Source: Nocardia paucivorans NBRC 100373 (GTDB lineage Bacteria; Actinomycetota; Actinomycetes; Mycobacteriales; Mycobacteriaceae). Taken from it: 64,000 bases of DNA. The DNA is taken from assembly GCF_000308675.1 (NCBI RefSeq), contig NZ_BAGE01000127.1, forward strand, positions 1 through 64,000. Reading direction: 5' to 3'. A program made the position numbers and the translations under genes. Below the pieces are notes generated by a model that saw nothing but the letters and a program-made list of their open reading frames with translations, made no database searches and had not been told where the DNA came from. Shown piece by piece: positions 52,192 to 60,703 of the stretch. The first letter of the stretch is position 1, and each line of letters begins with the position of its first letter.

Positions 52192-52593
52192 TCACTGCAC
52201 GGCGGTGCCTTCGAGTTCGACCATCAGGGTGGGGGTCGCCAGTCGGGTGACCCCGAGCATCGTGGTGGCCGGTGCCGACTCGGAAGCGCCCAGCCGCGAC
52301 GCCAGCACGTCGTAGTGCTGAAGGAGCAAGTCGACATCGGTGGTGTAGACATTGAGCCGGACGAGATTCGCCGGCGACATTCCGGCTTTTTCGAGCACGG
52401 CCTCCAGATTGTCGAGGCTCAGCGCCAACTGTGCCGCCATATCACCGGCATGTTGGGGTTCGCCGGCGTCGTTCGTCGCGGTCTGCCCGGAGCAGTACAG
52501 GGTGCGGGTGTGTCCGGAGACGAGTTCTCCCTGGTTGAATCCCATTCCCAACGACCACGTCACCGGGTTGATCGCCGTTCGTTCCGCTACCAC
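52192..52593 (-). CDS. RidA/YjgF family protein (enamine/imine deaminase-like)
   Basis: A 133-residue RidA-fold protein: GFNQGELVSGHTRTLYCSGQ, the DAGEPQHAGDMAAQLALSLDN helix, LEKAGMSPANLVRLNVYTTD with the conserved Arg, and a closing VELEGTAV strand with the conserved Glu. Members hydrolyse reactive enamines from PLP enzymes and form trimers. GTG 52593 has TGGAG 5 nt upstream; upstream ATGs would enter the divergent promoter. It faces a WYL regulator across an inverted repeat. Confidence 0.9.
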   Translation of the reverse strand: MVAERTAINPVTWSLGMGFNQGELVSGHTRTLYCSGQTATNDAGEPQHAGDMAAQLALSLDNLEAVLEKAGMSPANLVRLNVYTTDVDLLLQHYDVLASRLGASESAPATTMLGVTRLATPTLMVELEGTAVQ

Positions 52594-52682
52594 ATCAGCT
52601 CCATTCGGTTCGTTGAAATGCGTACGCCTATCGGCCAGGTGGCCGCTGTCCTCGACGTCGCGGTGGTAAGCCTCCCAACGAA

Positions 52683-52703
52683 ACACGACATCTCATGTCG
52701 TGT
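52683..52703. promoter_or_regulatory. Inverted repeat between RidA and WYL regulator
   Basis: ACACGACAT and ATGTCGTGT are perfect 9-bp arms separated by CTC, 19 bp before the WYL regulator start and 90 bp before the RidA start. A dimeric regulator here could control both genes. Confidence 0.65.
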
Positions 52704-52721
52704 ATTCGGTAGAGTTTTCGT

Positions 52722-53696
52722 ATGCGCGCCGACCGGTTGGTGTCGCTGGTGTTGTTGTTGCGCCGGCGTGGTCGGATGACCGCGGCCGAGCTGGCCGAGC
52801 GGCTGGAAGTATCCACCCGTACCGTATTGCGCGATATCGAAGCGCTGTCCGCGGCCGGCGTCCCGGTCTATGCCGAACGCGGCCGACGCGGTGGTTTCGC
52901 ATTGTTACCCGGGTTTCGGACCGAGCTCACCGGGCTGAACCACGATGAGGCGCTTGCCCTGCTGATCGCCGGATCGCGGCGCGGTGCGCAGGCCTTCGGC
53001 CTCGGTTCGGCACTTGCCTCGGCAATGCTCAAAGTGGTCGATGCTCTCCCCGAGAGCTATCGGGCCACCGCGGTCGACGGGGCCGAACGATTGCTCATCG
53101 ACCCGGAGACCGATCTATTGGCGCGTCGGCTGGTCGCCGAGGAGGTGTCCGGCGACATATTGGCCGAGGTCCGGCGTGCGGTATTCGCCGGACACAGGTT
53201 GCGTATCCACTATGCGGCCGTCGGCCAGAGCCCGAAGTGGCGCACCGTGGACCCGATCGGCCTGGTCATTGCGCGCGACCGGGGCTATCTGCTGGCCAGG
53301 AGGTCCGGAGCGGATCGCACCTATCGACTGTCGCGGGTGTTGGCCGCGAAGGAACTCCCGGAGCCGGCCCGGCGACCGGATCGGGTCGACCTGGAGCGGA
53401 TGTGGCAGGAACGCAGCGCCCGGTTTCGGACCGGCGGGGACCAGGTCACCGTATCGGTGCGGGTGGATCCGGCGCGACGGGAAGAGTTGGTGGGCACCGC
53501 GTTGGCCGTCCGCGCCGAGGAACCCGATGCGGATGGGCAACTGCGGTTGGAAGTCACCTTCCAGGATTCACGACATGCCGAATGGGCGTTGTGGCAGCTC
53601 ACCACGGATGCGGAGGTCCTGGAGCCGCTGTCGTTGCGCGCAACTCTGCGCGATCGTGCCGCCGCGATTGTCGCCCGTTATGCGGAGCCTTCTTGA
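52722..53696 (+). CDS. YafY/WYL-type transcriptional regulator
   Basis: A 324-residue regulator. An N-terminal HTH_11/DeoR-like winged helix (LVLLLRRRGRMTAAELAERL, STRTVLRDIEALSAAGVPVY, GRRGGFALLPGF) is followed by a WYL domain (about 140-205: LRIHYAAVGQSPKWRTVDPI, GLVIARDRGYLLARRSG) and a WCX extension. WYL domains bind small ligands or nucleic acid. The divergent RidA gene and the palindrome between them suggest they form a regulator-target pair. Confidence 0.93.
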   Translation: MRADRLVSLVLLLRRRGRMTAAELAERLEVSTRTVLRDIEALSAAGVPVYAERGRRGGFALLPGFRTELTGLNHDEALALLIAGSRRGAQAFGLGSALASAMLKVVDALPESYRATAVDGAERLLIDPETDLLARRLVAEEVSGDILAEVRRAVFAGHRLRIHYAAVGQSPKWRTVDPIGLVIARDRGYLLARRSGADRTYRLSRVLAAKELPEPARRPDRVDLERMWQERSARFRTGGDQVTVSVRVDPARREELVGTALAVRAEEPDADGQLRLEVTFQDSRHAEWALWQLTTDAEVLEPLSLRATLRDRAAAIVARYAEPS

Positions 53697-53869
53697 AAGT
53701 CGTTCCTCGCGGCCCGCTCCGAGCGCCTGACATCAGGCGGCGATGAGTCCTGCCGGGGTGGCCGGCTTCTCGGCGATGGCGAGGAACCGGCCGTTGCGGT
53801 GAAAGGATGTGATGGCGGCGGTGCCGAAGAATTCCTGCTCGTCGCCGGAGGTGATCCTCCCGGTGCGGG

Positions 53870-54511
53870 TCAGGGACGGTCGGCGGTCTGTTGGGCCTCG
53901 TATTCGGCCAGGACGGCGTAACCGGCGGGATCGCCGAAGGCGAAGAGGCGATACCAGCCGTCGAGCACGTGGGGTTCGTAGATATCGAGAGCGCCCAGCA
54001 CTTCTCGGGCGAATTCGAAGGGAGCCGTCGAGTTGGCGGTGATCACGCCGGCGTCGGTGACCGCGGGTTCGTCGAGATAGTGTTCGGTTCCGGCGTACCC
54101 GGAGGCGATGAGGTATTCGGCCATATTGCTGGTGTGCTTGCGGTTGTCGAGCAGTCCTTGGCGGGCCAGGCCGAAGGTCGCGCCGCAGATCGCGGCGACC
54201 GGGACACCGGCGTCGACGAACTCCTGGGCCTTCTGCGCGAACGCGGTCAGCTTGTCGGTTTCCCATCCCTCGGCGCCGGGCAGGATCAGCATGGCGCTGT
54301 CGGCGGGGGCGAGATCGGCCAATGCCATATCCGGCACGATCCGCATACCGCCCATGGTGGTGATCGGTTGTGTGCTCGGGCCGACCGTGCGTATCACGTA
54401 TCGGCCCGGTTCCTTGTGGCAGGCTCCATTGCTGATGTGTGCGGTGGCCGCGCCCACCTCCCAGTCGGCGAGGGTGTCGTATACGGCGACATGAACCGAA
54501 CGTGCTTCCAT
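53870..54511 (-). CDS. DJ-1/PfpI family protein
   Basis: A 213-residue protein of the DJ-1 superfamily. VHVAVYDTLADWEVG starts the fold, LILPGAEGWE carries the conserved Glu-like loop, and AAICGATFGLA contains the nucleophilic Cys109 at the elbow. Relatives act as glyoxalases, chaperones or isonitrile-hydratase-like enzymes. ATG 54511 has AGGA about 8 nt upstream; in-frame starts at 54562 would add 17 residues. The downstream 137 bp extend in another frame without known homology. Confidence 0.9.
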   Translation of the reverse strand: MEARSVHVAVYDTLADWEVGAATAHISNGACHKEPGRYVIRTVGPSTQPITTMGGMRIVPDMALADLAPADSAMLILPGAEGWETDKLTAFAQKAQEFVDAGVPVAAICGATFGLARQGLLDNRKHTSNMAEYLIASGYAGTEHYLDEPAVTDAGVITANSTAPFEFAREVLGALDIYEPHVLDGWYRLFAFGDPAGYAVLAEYEAQQTADRP

Positions 54512-54610
54512 GACAGCATCCTGATCGGCCGACAACATACTGTCGACCGATTTGATGTGCAATGTGGACGAAAATGAACGAGTGACGACCGAGCTTTCGA
54601 TCTTTTCCGA

Positions 54611-54634
54611 TTACCACCAGATTTACCACCAGAT
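54611..54634. repeat. Perfect 12-bp tandem duplication
   Basis: The unit TTACCACCAGAT occurs twice and repeats YHQI in the decayed small gene. It preserves the frame. Confidence 0.9.
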
Positions 54635-55011
54635 CGAACTCGTGGATGGCGACCCGGAGAAGATCGTCGCGTGGGACCATGCGCATTGGGTGGGACGACC
54701 ACATGGCGATCGCGGAGAACGCCGCCGCCATCATGACCGGCGTGAACGCCCGCGTGCATATCACGGTGGAGGTTGGCCGTGCCGCTCCGATCGACGACAG
54801 TCATGCTTTCGACACCGTGTTCGAGTTCGGTTTGCGGGTCGATTCCGGCAGGTTGACGGTGACCTCGCCGATGTCGTGGCCGGGGGAGCAGGTGCCCGTC
54901 CCCGAGGATGGCTGCGTATCCGGGCGTCCCTGTCGGCATCGCCTTGCGATTACGACGACTCCGCATCGGACGACCCGGAAAGTTGGCGACGTATCCGACT
55001 CCAGTGCCGGC

Positions 55012-55089
55012 CGGGTGATCGCGCCGACCCCGGCTTGATCAAGGGCTGGTCGGGTGATCGCGCCGACCCCGGCTTGATCAAGGGCTGGT
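55012..55089. repeat. Perfect 39-bp tandem duplication
   Basis: Two identical 39-bp units sit directly together, each beginning CGGGTGATCGCGCCGACC and ending AAGGGCTGGT; four bases of a third copy follow. In frame it repeats 13 residues (GDRADPGLIKGWS) at the end of the decayed small gene. Perfect identity implies a recent event. Confidence 0.95.
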
Positions 55090-55190
55090 CGGGAGCCGTT
55101 TTCATAGTCCCGGCAGGGTAGCGGACGGGTGAGTATCGGCCGGTCGAGCCTACTCACGCGCCGGTCGAGAACAACTGCTCGGCATGACTT

Positions 55191-56129
55191 TCAGTCTTCC
55201 TCCCACCACGGCCTGGTGTCCGTGACGGCGACGAACTCGTGGAAGTCCATATTGCCGAGCTCCAGGTTGCACGCCATCGACCCGACCATGCGGCAGGGCA
55301 GGACGGTGGACTGCCCCGGGGTGTCGTGCAGGTCGACAACGGTCAGCGGCCGGTCGGGCTCGGTGAAGGTGCGAGCGTCGGCGAGCACGACCAAACGCTC
55401 CTCGCGCGGCGAGACCAGCGCGGGAACCTGACCCGGCAGCAGGCCCGCGTAGGCCGGGTCATCGACGACCGATGCCGTCAACGGGAATTCGTCCACATCG
55501 ATATCGTCCAGGTCCAGGTCTGCGCCCACCCATCCGTTCTCGTCGACCCCGCCCAGTTCGTCGAGCAGGGCATACCAGCCTTGATCGTCGTCGAAGACGG
55601 TACGGATCAGCAGTACGGCCCCGTCGGCCGGTAGTGCCGGGAAGACGCGAGGGGTTGCCGGCGGTGTGGGGTAGGCCGGTTGGCCCGCGTCGCCCTGATA
55701 CACGCCGCACGCGTCCATCTCGCGCACCAGCCGATCGAATGTGAGCGCGCCGCCGAGCAGTTCGGCCAGGATCTCGCCGAGTCGGGTCGACGGGACCCGT
55801 ACACCGCGCCCCGGCACCACCGCCAGATCCACCAGTAACGGCCCGCTCCCGCCGTACACCACCGGAATATCGGCCAGGACCACAACCGGCGGTATCGGAC
55901 CGTCGTCCGGGACGAGCGCCGGAAAGTTCCCACCGTGCAGGTAATTCCACTCGAGATTCTCGACCGGCCGCAGCCGCACCGCACCGTCTTCGAGGACGAA
56001 CGCATCACCGTCCCGACGGCCGGCGAGCTCGTCGAGCAGCCCACCCCACAGTGCCGCGCCGTCCTCGTAGCATGTGCCGACCAACAGCACCTCCCCGGCC
56101 GCGGGACGGGGAAGTCCGGGAAAGGACAT
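55191..56129 (-). CDS. Two-copy DUF6924 protein
   Basis: A 312-residue cytosolic protein containing two tandem copies of a domain I recognise as DUF6924. Copy 1 starts VLLVGTCYEDGAALWGGLLD (about residue 12). Copy 2 starts VLLIRTVFDDDQGWYALLDE (about 180), contains VVDDPAYAGL and LVVLADARTF, and ends in the typical NLELGNMDFHEFV. Copy 1 is diverged and lacks that last motif. Function unknown; the family is common in actinomycetes beside other uncharacterised genes. AAGGAG lies 5 nt before ATG 56129. Confidence 0.85.
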   Translation of the reverse strand: MSFPGLPRPAAGEVLLVGTCYEDGAALWGGLLDELAGRRDGDAFVLEDGAVRLRPVENLEWNYLHGGNFPALVPDDGPIPPVVVLADIPVVYGGSGPLLVDLAVVPGRGVRVPSTRLGEILAELLGGALTFDRLVREMDACGVYQGDAGQPAYPTPPATPRVFPALPADGAVLLIRTVFDDDQGWYALLDELGGVDENGWVGADLDLDDIDVDEFPLTASVVDDPAYAGLLPGQVPALVSPREERLVVLADARTFTEPDRPLTVVDLHDTPGQSTVLPCRMVGSMACNLELGNMDFHEFVAVTDTRPWWEED

Positions 56130-56256
56130 GATTCTCCTTCGAAAGACCGCTGTGGTCGCCCTGTCGTAATCGGTCCGGCCACTGCCCATCACAGCACATC
56201 CGGTCGGGCCGGGGGTGTCGAAGATGCGGTCACTCGTGCCCGTGTGCCGTTGGCGG

Positions 56257-57045
56257 TCACCGCCAGTGGAGGTCACCGAGCAATGTCGTTTCCGCGCCTC
56301 CGTCGGCGAAGATGATCTGACCGGTCACGAATCGGTTGTCCGCGCCGGCAAGCCAACAGAGGAGCTCGGCGACCCATTCCGGTCGGCCGGGAAAGCCACC
56401 GAACGGTTGTGGCGCCGCGGTTTCCATGGCGGCGCGGGTGTCGTCGTTCGTGAGGATCCACGCGGCCGCGGGGGTGTCGACGACACCGGGCGCGACAGCG
56501 TTCAGGGCGATACCGGCCCCCGCCCACGAGGGGGTCGGAGCGACTCTGCGCACCCAGCGATTCAGCGCGCGTTTGGCGATACCGTAAGCGCCCGCAGTGC
56601 CGTCGATGGTCGGGTTCTCGTCGATATAGGCGACGGCGGTGGCCTCGTCGCCGTCGAGGCATGCCTGCACCACGCGCTCGTCCGCGGGCGCCAGCGACGA
56701 GGTCGACGAGACGACCACCGCTCGGGGCGCCGTGCTTTGTGCCAATAGTGGCCGTAGTCCCTCGAGTGTCGCGACGGCCCCGAAGTAGTTCGTTTCGAGG
56801 AGACCGGTTCTGCCGCCCCCGGCGACGGCGAGTACCGCATCGATGGGTCCACGCTCGCTCACCTGGTCGATCAATGCCTGCCGTCCCGCAGTGGTGGACA
56901 GGTCGGCCACGATATCGGCGTCGATCAGGTCGCAACCGATGACCTCGGCGCCGCGCTCGCGCAGCATTGTCGTGGTCTCGGCACCGATACCCGATGCGGA
57001 GCCGGTCACGACATACCTCCGGCCGGCGGTACCCGTATGTGTCAT
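56257..57045 (-). CDS. Short-chain dehydrogenase (3-alpha-HSD-like)
   Basis: A 262-residue SDR. VTGSASGIGAET is the cofactor motif, and the second strand ends in GCDLIDADIVADL, whose Asp suggests NAD(H). The NAG region reads VLAVAGGG, and the catalytic pair is Ser in VVSSTSS and YGIAKRA. The long loop before Tyr and the late LLCWLAGADNRFVTGQIIFADGG match enzymes annotated as 3-alpha-hydroxysteroid dehydrogenase or coniferyl-alcohol dehydrogenase. It is 15 bp downstream of a TetR gene on the same strand, so probably one transcript. Confidence 0.92.
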   Translation of the reverse strand: MTHTGTAGRRYVVTGSASGIGAETTTMLRERGAEVIGCDLIDADIVADLSTTAGRQALIDQVSERGPIDAVLAVAGGGRTGLLETNYFGAVATLEGLRPLLAQSTAPRAVVVSSTSSLAPADERVVQACLDGDEATAVAYIDENPTIDGTAGAYGIAKRALNRWVRRVAPTPSWAGAGIALNAVAPGVVDTPAAAWILTNDDTRAAMETAAPQPFGGFPGRPEWVAELLCWLAGADNRFVTGQIIFADGGAETTLLGDLHWR

Positions 57046-57060
57046 CGACAGTCCTTTCGT

Positions 57061-57672
57061 CTACCGGTCGGCGACGTCTTCCCGTCGCGGATGTGCACTC
57101 GTGGCGCGGTCGAAGAGTTCGACCAGTTCGTTTCCGCAGCGATCGGGATCGGCCCCGGCGGAAAGGAGCGGGACCACACTGTCGATGGCAGCGCGTAGCG
57201 CCGCCGCCATGACCTGCGGATCGAACGGACGGAAGGCCCCAGTGTCCTGACCTTCCGTGAACAAGCGGGCCAACCGGTTCACCGCTTCGATGTGGTGCCG
57301 CTCCCAGACGCCGTGACCGCCGTTGAGCAGGATTTGCTGGAGCGCTCGCACCTGCGGCAGGTGCTCGGCGATGAACGCCACATTCGCCCGGATGGCGGTG
57401 GCGAGCACTTCCCGCGCGCCGGTTGCGGTCGCCAGCGCGGTCCGCATATGGGCGTCGGCGTCGGCAACGATCTGGTCGGCGATGGCCGCGAACAGCTCGT
57501 CCTTGCCGGAGAAGTGATAGGTGATCAGCCGTTTGCTACTGAGGCCGGCCCTACTGCGAATGGCCTCGAAGGTGGTGGCCTGGTAGCCGAGCTCGTCCAG
57601 TAGGGCCACCGCGGTTCGGGTGATCTGTTGTCTGCGGGCTTCGGTCGCCGCCCGATGGGGGGTCACGACCAC
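57061..57672 (-). CDS. TetR family transcriptional regulator
   Basis: A 203-residue regulator with the helix-turn-helix at 15-55 (RRQQITRTAVALLDELGY, FEAIRSRAGLSSKRLITYHF) and a TetR_C-type ligand domain. GTG 57672 has GGGAG 5 nt upstream; GTG 57666 is the alternative. It precedes the SDR gene by 15 bp. The two adjacent palindromes at 57744-57779 lie just upstream and fit autoregulation of the TetR-SDR operon. Confidence 0.92.
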   Translation of the reverse strand: MVVTPHRAATEARRQQITRTAVALLDELGYQATTFEAIRSRAGLSSKRLITYHFSGKDELFAAIADQIVADADAHMRTALATATGAREVLATAIRANVAFIAEHLPQVRALQQILLNGGHGVWERHHIEAVNRLARLFTEGQDTGAFRPFDPQVMAAALRAAIDSVVPLLSAGADPDRCGNELVELFDRATSAHPRREDVADR

Positions 57673-57743
57673 CGGGTCTCCCTACCGGATTCGACGTGGT
57701 CGAGGGGGTGGTCGTCCGATGGCGCGACGAAACGGGAGGATTT

Positions 57744-57779
57744 GTTATCCATGCGGATAACATTATCCACATGGATAAT
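57744..57779. promoter_or_regulatory. Double palindromic operator
   Basis: Two 18-bp palindromes abut: GTTATCC-N4-GGATAAC (57744-57761) and ATTATCC-N4-GGATAAT (57762-57779). The common site is TTATCC-N4-GGATAA. They lie 72 bp upstream of the TetR-SDR operon. The remaining sequence to the response regulator stop (57780-58042) holds no gene I can support. Confidence 0.75.
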
Positions 57780-58042
57780 GTTCGACAAGGCCGTGAGCTG
57801 TCGCGGTCTCGGGTTGTATTCGTTCTCGGTGCTCCTCCGCTTCCGAAGCTCGGGAGGCCGGGGTGGATTCGTCGCTCGGACCGGATCGAAGGACGAGATG
57901 GGCCGGTTGTCGTCGACCTTCGACAGCAGGACACGCGCACTGCCGGCGGGTGCTTCTCATGGCCGCCTCGCCGCATCGGTGGGTCGAGTGGACGGTGCGC
58001 GGCGCGTGGTCGGACCTGTGACGTGCGGGGCGCGGGAAACGA

Positions 58043-58705
58043 TCAGGGTTCGATCAGGCCGACCCGAATGGCGTAGCGGGTCAGTGCCAGCCGATCGCGC
58101 AAACCCAGTTTCTGCAGGATATTGGCGCGATGTCGGTCGACGGTCTTGACGCTGATGTACAAGGTATCGGCGATATCCCGCGCGGAGTATCCCTCGGCGA
58201 TGAGTTTGAGTACCTCTTCCTCGCGGGGGGTGAGAATACTGTCCGGGGGTGCGTCACCGGACTGGGCGCGGTGCAACCATTCCCGGATCAACGAGGTCAC
58301 CGCGCCCGGGTAGAGAAACGGCTCTCCTCGCAATGTTGCTCGGCACGCCTCGAGCAGATCCCGGTCGGCCACGGATTTGAGCACATAACCGGAAGCGCCG
58401 GCCTTGAGGGATTCGAAGAAATACTGCTCGTTGTCGTACATCGACAACATCAGCACCCGAACCTCGGGATGCTCCCGATTGATCTCCCGGGCCGCCTGGA
58501 TACCCGTCATCCGTGGCATGGCGATATCCATTACCACCAGATCGACCGGTATCTCGGTCACCTGCCGAACGGCGTCGTAACCGTTGGCGGCCTCGGCGAC
58601 CACGGTGAGATCGGGTTCGGCGTCGATGATCATCCGCAGTCCCGCGCGGACCAGCGTGTGATCATCGGCCAACAGAATACGAGCGGGCGATGCCGGACTG
58701 GTCAT
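58043..58705 (-). CDS. NarL/LuxR-family response regulator
   Basis: A 220-residue response regulator. The receiver domain shows the acidic pair in ILLADDHTLVRAG, phospho-acceptor Asp60 in DLVVMDIAMP and the Lys in YVLKSV. The C-terminal LuxR-type HTH reads LTPREEEVLKLIAEGYSARDI, then ISVKTVDRHRANILQKLGL. Its start overlaps the histidine-kinase stop in ATGA, so the two are a two-component pair. The regulon is not evident from the sequence. Confidence 0.97.
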   Translation of the reverse strand: MTSPASPARILLADDHTLVRAGLRMIIDAEPDLTVVAEAANGYDAVRQVTEIPVDLVVMDIAMPRMTGIQAAREINREHPEVRVLMLSMYDNEQYFFESLKAGASGYVLKSVADRDLLEACRATLRGEPFLYPGAVTSLIREWLHRAQSGDAPPDSILTPREEEVLKLIAEGYSARDIADTLYISVKTVDRHRANILQKLGLRDRLALTRYAIRVGLIEP

Positions 58706-59751
58706 GGTCGGCTCCGTTGATCTTCTCGCGGTACGGTCAATTCCACGACGGTGCCGCGGCCGGGTGGTGAGTCGATGGTGAGGACGGCGTCGATGAGCAG
58801 CGCCCGTTCCCGCATCCCGCGGATACCGGCCCCATCGGTGACGACACCACCGCAGCCGTCGTCACTCACCCGCAGGACGAGTCGGTTTTCCCCGAAGCGC
58901 AGCAGCAACCGGGCATGGTGGGCGTGGGCATGGCGGACGACATTGGTCAGCGCCTCCTGGGCGACGCGATAACAGACCAGCTCGATATTCGGCGCCAAGC
59001 GGGGCAGGGTGCGGTCGATATCGCGGGTGATCTCGAGGCCGCCGGTGGCGGAGAACTCGCTGCACAGCTCGCTCAGGGCGCTGGGCAGTCCGAGGTCGTC
59101 GAGGATATCGGGTCGTAGCCGGCGCGCGATACCGCGAACTTCGTCCATACAGGCCCGTACGGTCTCCTGCGCATTGCACAGATCGTCGATCGCCTCGGCG
59201 GGAGCCTTGTCGAGGGCACGTTTCATCGACAGCAGTGCCACGGTGAGGCTTTGGCCGATCTCGTCGTGCAACTCCCGGGCGATACGCCGGCGTTCGCTTT
59301 CCTGAGCGGCCAGCGCCGAGGCGCTGGCGGTGGTCCGCTCGGACTCGAGCCGATCGACCATGGCGTTGAAGGTATCGATCAGATGAGCCATATCCCCTTG
59401 AACGGGACTGGCCAGACGTCCGTTGCGCCGCAGCAGATCCACCCGCTGCATCGAGGAGATCAGCGCCCCCAACGGAGCCAGACTCGAGCGCAGCAGCAGC
59501 GCGTTCGCGGTCAGGATCACCGCCAAACCGATCACCAACACCGGGATTTCGGCAGTTCGCACCCGGGCGGAAACCGTTGCCGGAGAAAGCGCCAACACCA
59601 GTGTTCCGAGAGTGAACACCAACCCGTTTATCAGAAAAATCCGCCGGAACAACATATCGGCCGGTGTTCGGGTATGCCATCCGAGGAGCCCGCCACTGTT
59701 CGCGGAACGGTCCATCCTGACAGTCTGGCCGCCGAACCCGATGGTGTCCAT
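58702..59751 (-). CDS. Sensor histidine kinase (NarL-type, HisKA_3)
   Basis: A 349-residue membrane kinase. Two membrane helices (FLINGLVFTLGTLVLAL and VLVIGLAVILTANALLL) enclose only a short outer loop. A HAMP-like helix follows (about 115-135), then the HisKA_3 phosphorylation box RRRIARELHDEIGQSLTVAL and a HATPase domain (VAQEALTNVVRHAHAHHARL, then VSDDGCGG and GIRGMRERA). The short outer loop suggests membrane- or cytosol-derived signals. ATG 59751 is chosen; ATG 59715 would drop 12 residues. Confidence 0.95.
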   Translation of the reverse strand: MDTIGFGGQTVRMDRSANSGGLLGWHTRTPADMLFRRIFLINGLVFTLGTLVLALSPATVSARVRTAEIPVLVIGLAVILTANALLLRSSLAPLGALISSMQRVDLLRRNGRLASPVQGDMAHLIDTFNAMVDRLESERTTASASALAAQESERRRIARELHDEIGQSLTVALLSMKRALDKAPAEAIDDLCNAQETVRACMDEVRGIARRLRPDILDDLGLPSALSELCSEFSATGGLEITRDIDRTLPRLAPNIELVCYRVAQEALTNVVRHAHAHHARLLLRFGENRLVLRVSDDGCGGVVTDGAGIRGMRERALLIDAVLTIDSPPGRGTVVELTVPREDQRSRP

Positions 59752-59895
59752 GAGGCCCGACCCTCATTTTCGGTGTCGGTCACTACACACCGCACTCCAC
59801 CGGAAATGGGTGTCCGCGCCGATGGTGGGTTCCGGCGGCACGGACCAGACTGATAATCGCAACGGTTTCGAGCAGGTCGCGGGAGGAGTTCGGGT

Positions 59896-60192
59896 ATGGA
59901 CATCGACCGCAGGACGGTTCCCGGTCGGGGCGTTCTCCACCATTTCCGGACTCGCGGGGGCGGGCATTTCGCTCTGTTCACCGGTGCCGACCACGCCCGG
60001 CTCTACATTTACGACGAGCAGTCGCGCGATGACGACGAACAGCCGCGCGACGAACCGGCCTTGACCATCCCCTTGGACCCCGACGAGGCCGACCAGGTGG
60101 CCGATCTTCTGTACAGCGTCCCGTTACGGGATCGGGTGACGCGCCTGGAGCGCCGCGTGGATCGCCTGTGCGCCGAACGAGGTCGCTCATGA
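59896..60192 (+). CDS. KhtT N-terminal-like antiporter regulatory subunit
   Basis: A 98-residue protein that looks like the N-terminal half of KhtT-type regulators of potassium:proton antiporters (MDIDRRTVPGRGVLHHFRTR, then LYIYDEQ and IPLDPDEADQVADLL). The TrkA_C/RCK_C ligand domain that normally follows is missing; the protein ends in a charged helix (RLERRVDRLCAERGR). GGAGG lies about 10 nt before ATG 59896. Its stop overlaps the CBS gene start in ATGA. Confidence 0.85.
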   Translation: MDIDRRTVPGRGVLHHFRTRGGGHFALFTGADHARLYIYDEQSRDDDEQPRDEPALTIPLDPDEADQVADLLYSVPLRDRVTRLERRVDRLCAERGRS

Positions 60193-60689
60193 GCACCACC
60201 CGCCTCCTGTACGCGTACCGGGATACTGATATGCAAGCACGCGATATCGTGATCCAACTTCCGACCGTCCACGTCGACGACCCCGTCGCCAAGGCCATGC
60301 GGTTGATGGTGGTGAACCGTCTGCCGGGGATGATCGTCGTCGACGCCGCCGACCATCCGGTCGCCGTGCTGCCCGGCACCCAGGTGCTGCGCCTGGCCAT
60401 TCCCAGCTCCTACCAGGACGATCCCGCCCTGGTGCGTACCATCGACGAACTTCATGCCGAGTTGTTCTGGCACGAGCCCGGTCGGTGGACGGTCGGTGAC
60501 TGCCTGCCCGAGCGGGCCACCACCCCGGCCACCATCGGCCCCGACGCCACCCTGCTCGAAATCGCCGCCCTCATGGCGCAGAAGCACAGCCCGCTCGTCG
60601 CCGTGGTCGACTCCGAGCGCCGCCTGCTCGGTGCCGTCACTCTCGAACGTCTGCTCATCAGCCTGGCCATTGCCGGAAACAACGACTGA
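60189..60689 (+). CDS. CBS-pair domain protein
   Basis: A 166-residue protein made of two CBS motifs (about 15-65, VHVDDPVAKAMRLMVVNRLP, and 115-160, TLLEIAALMAQKHSPLVAVVD). CBS pairs bind adenine nucleotides and gate transporters and enzymes. The ATGA overlap with the KhtT-like gene and the permease gene 14 bp downstream make it a likely regulatory subunit of that permease. Confidence 0.92.
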   Translation: MSTTRLLYAYRDTDMQARDIVIQLPTVHVDDPVAKAMRLMVVNRLPGMIVVDAADHPVAVLPGTQVLRLAIPSSYQDDPALVRTIDELHAELFWHEPGRWTVGDCLPERATTPATIGPDATLLEIAALMAQKHSPLVAVVDSERRLLGAVTLERLLISLAIAGNND

Positions 60690-60703
60690 ACGAGCCGGAT
60701 CGG

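Larger units (their letters stand above)
54582..55121 (+). pseudogene. Small conserved protein gene with several frameshifts
   Basis: The pieces line up with a common actinobacterial family that I know but cannot name: TTELSIFSDYHQIY in frame 1, then WDDHMAIAENAAAIMTGVN, VHITVEVGRAAPIDDS and FEFGLRVDSGRLTVTSPMSW in frame 2, AYPGVPVGIAL in frame 3 and DYDDSASDDPESWRRIRLQ in frame 1 again. Removing one G from the run at 54687-54690 joins the first two. At least two more shifts are needed near 54910 and 54950. It also carries a 12-bp and a 39-bp tandem duplication, so it is surely decayed. Confidence 0.7.

Noticed and set aside
53733..53869. Minus-strand extension reading EFFGTAAITSFHRNGRFLAIA behind DJ-1/PfpI
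   Set aside because: It lies in another frame than DJ-1, has no start codon nearby and matches nothing I know.
57696..58076. Plus-strand frame divergent from the TetR gene, spanning the double palindrome
   Set aside because: It would translate through the operator and has Arg/Gly-rich shadow composition without homology.
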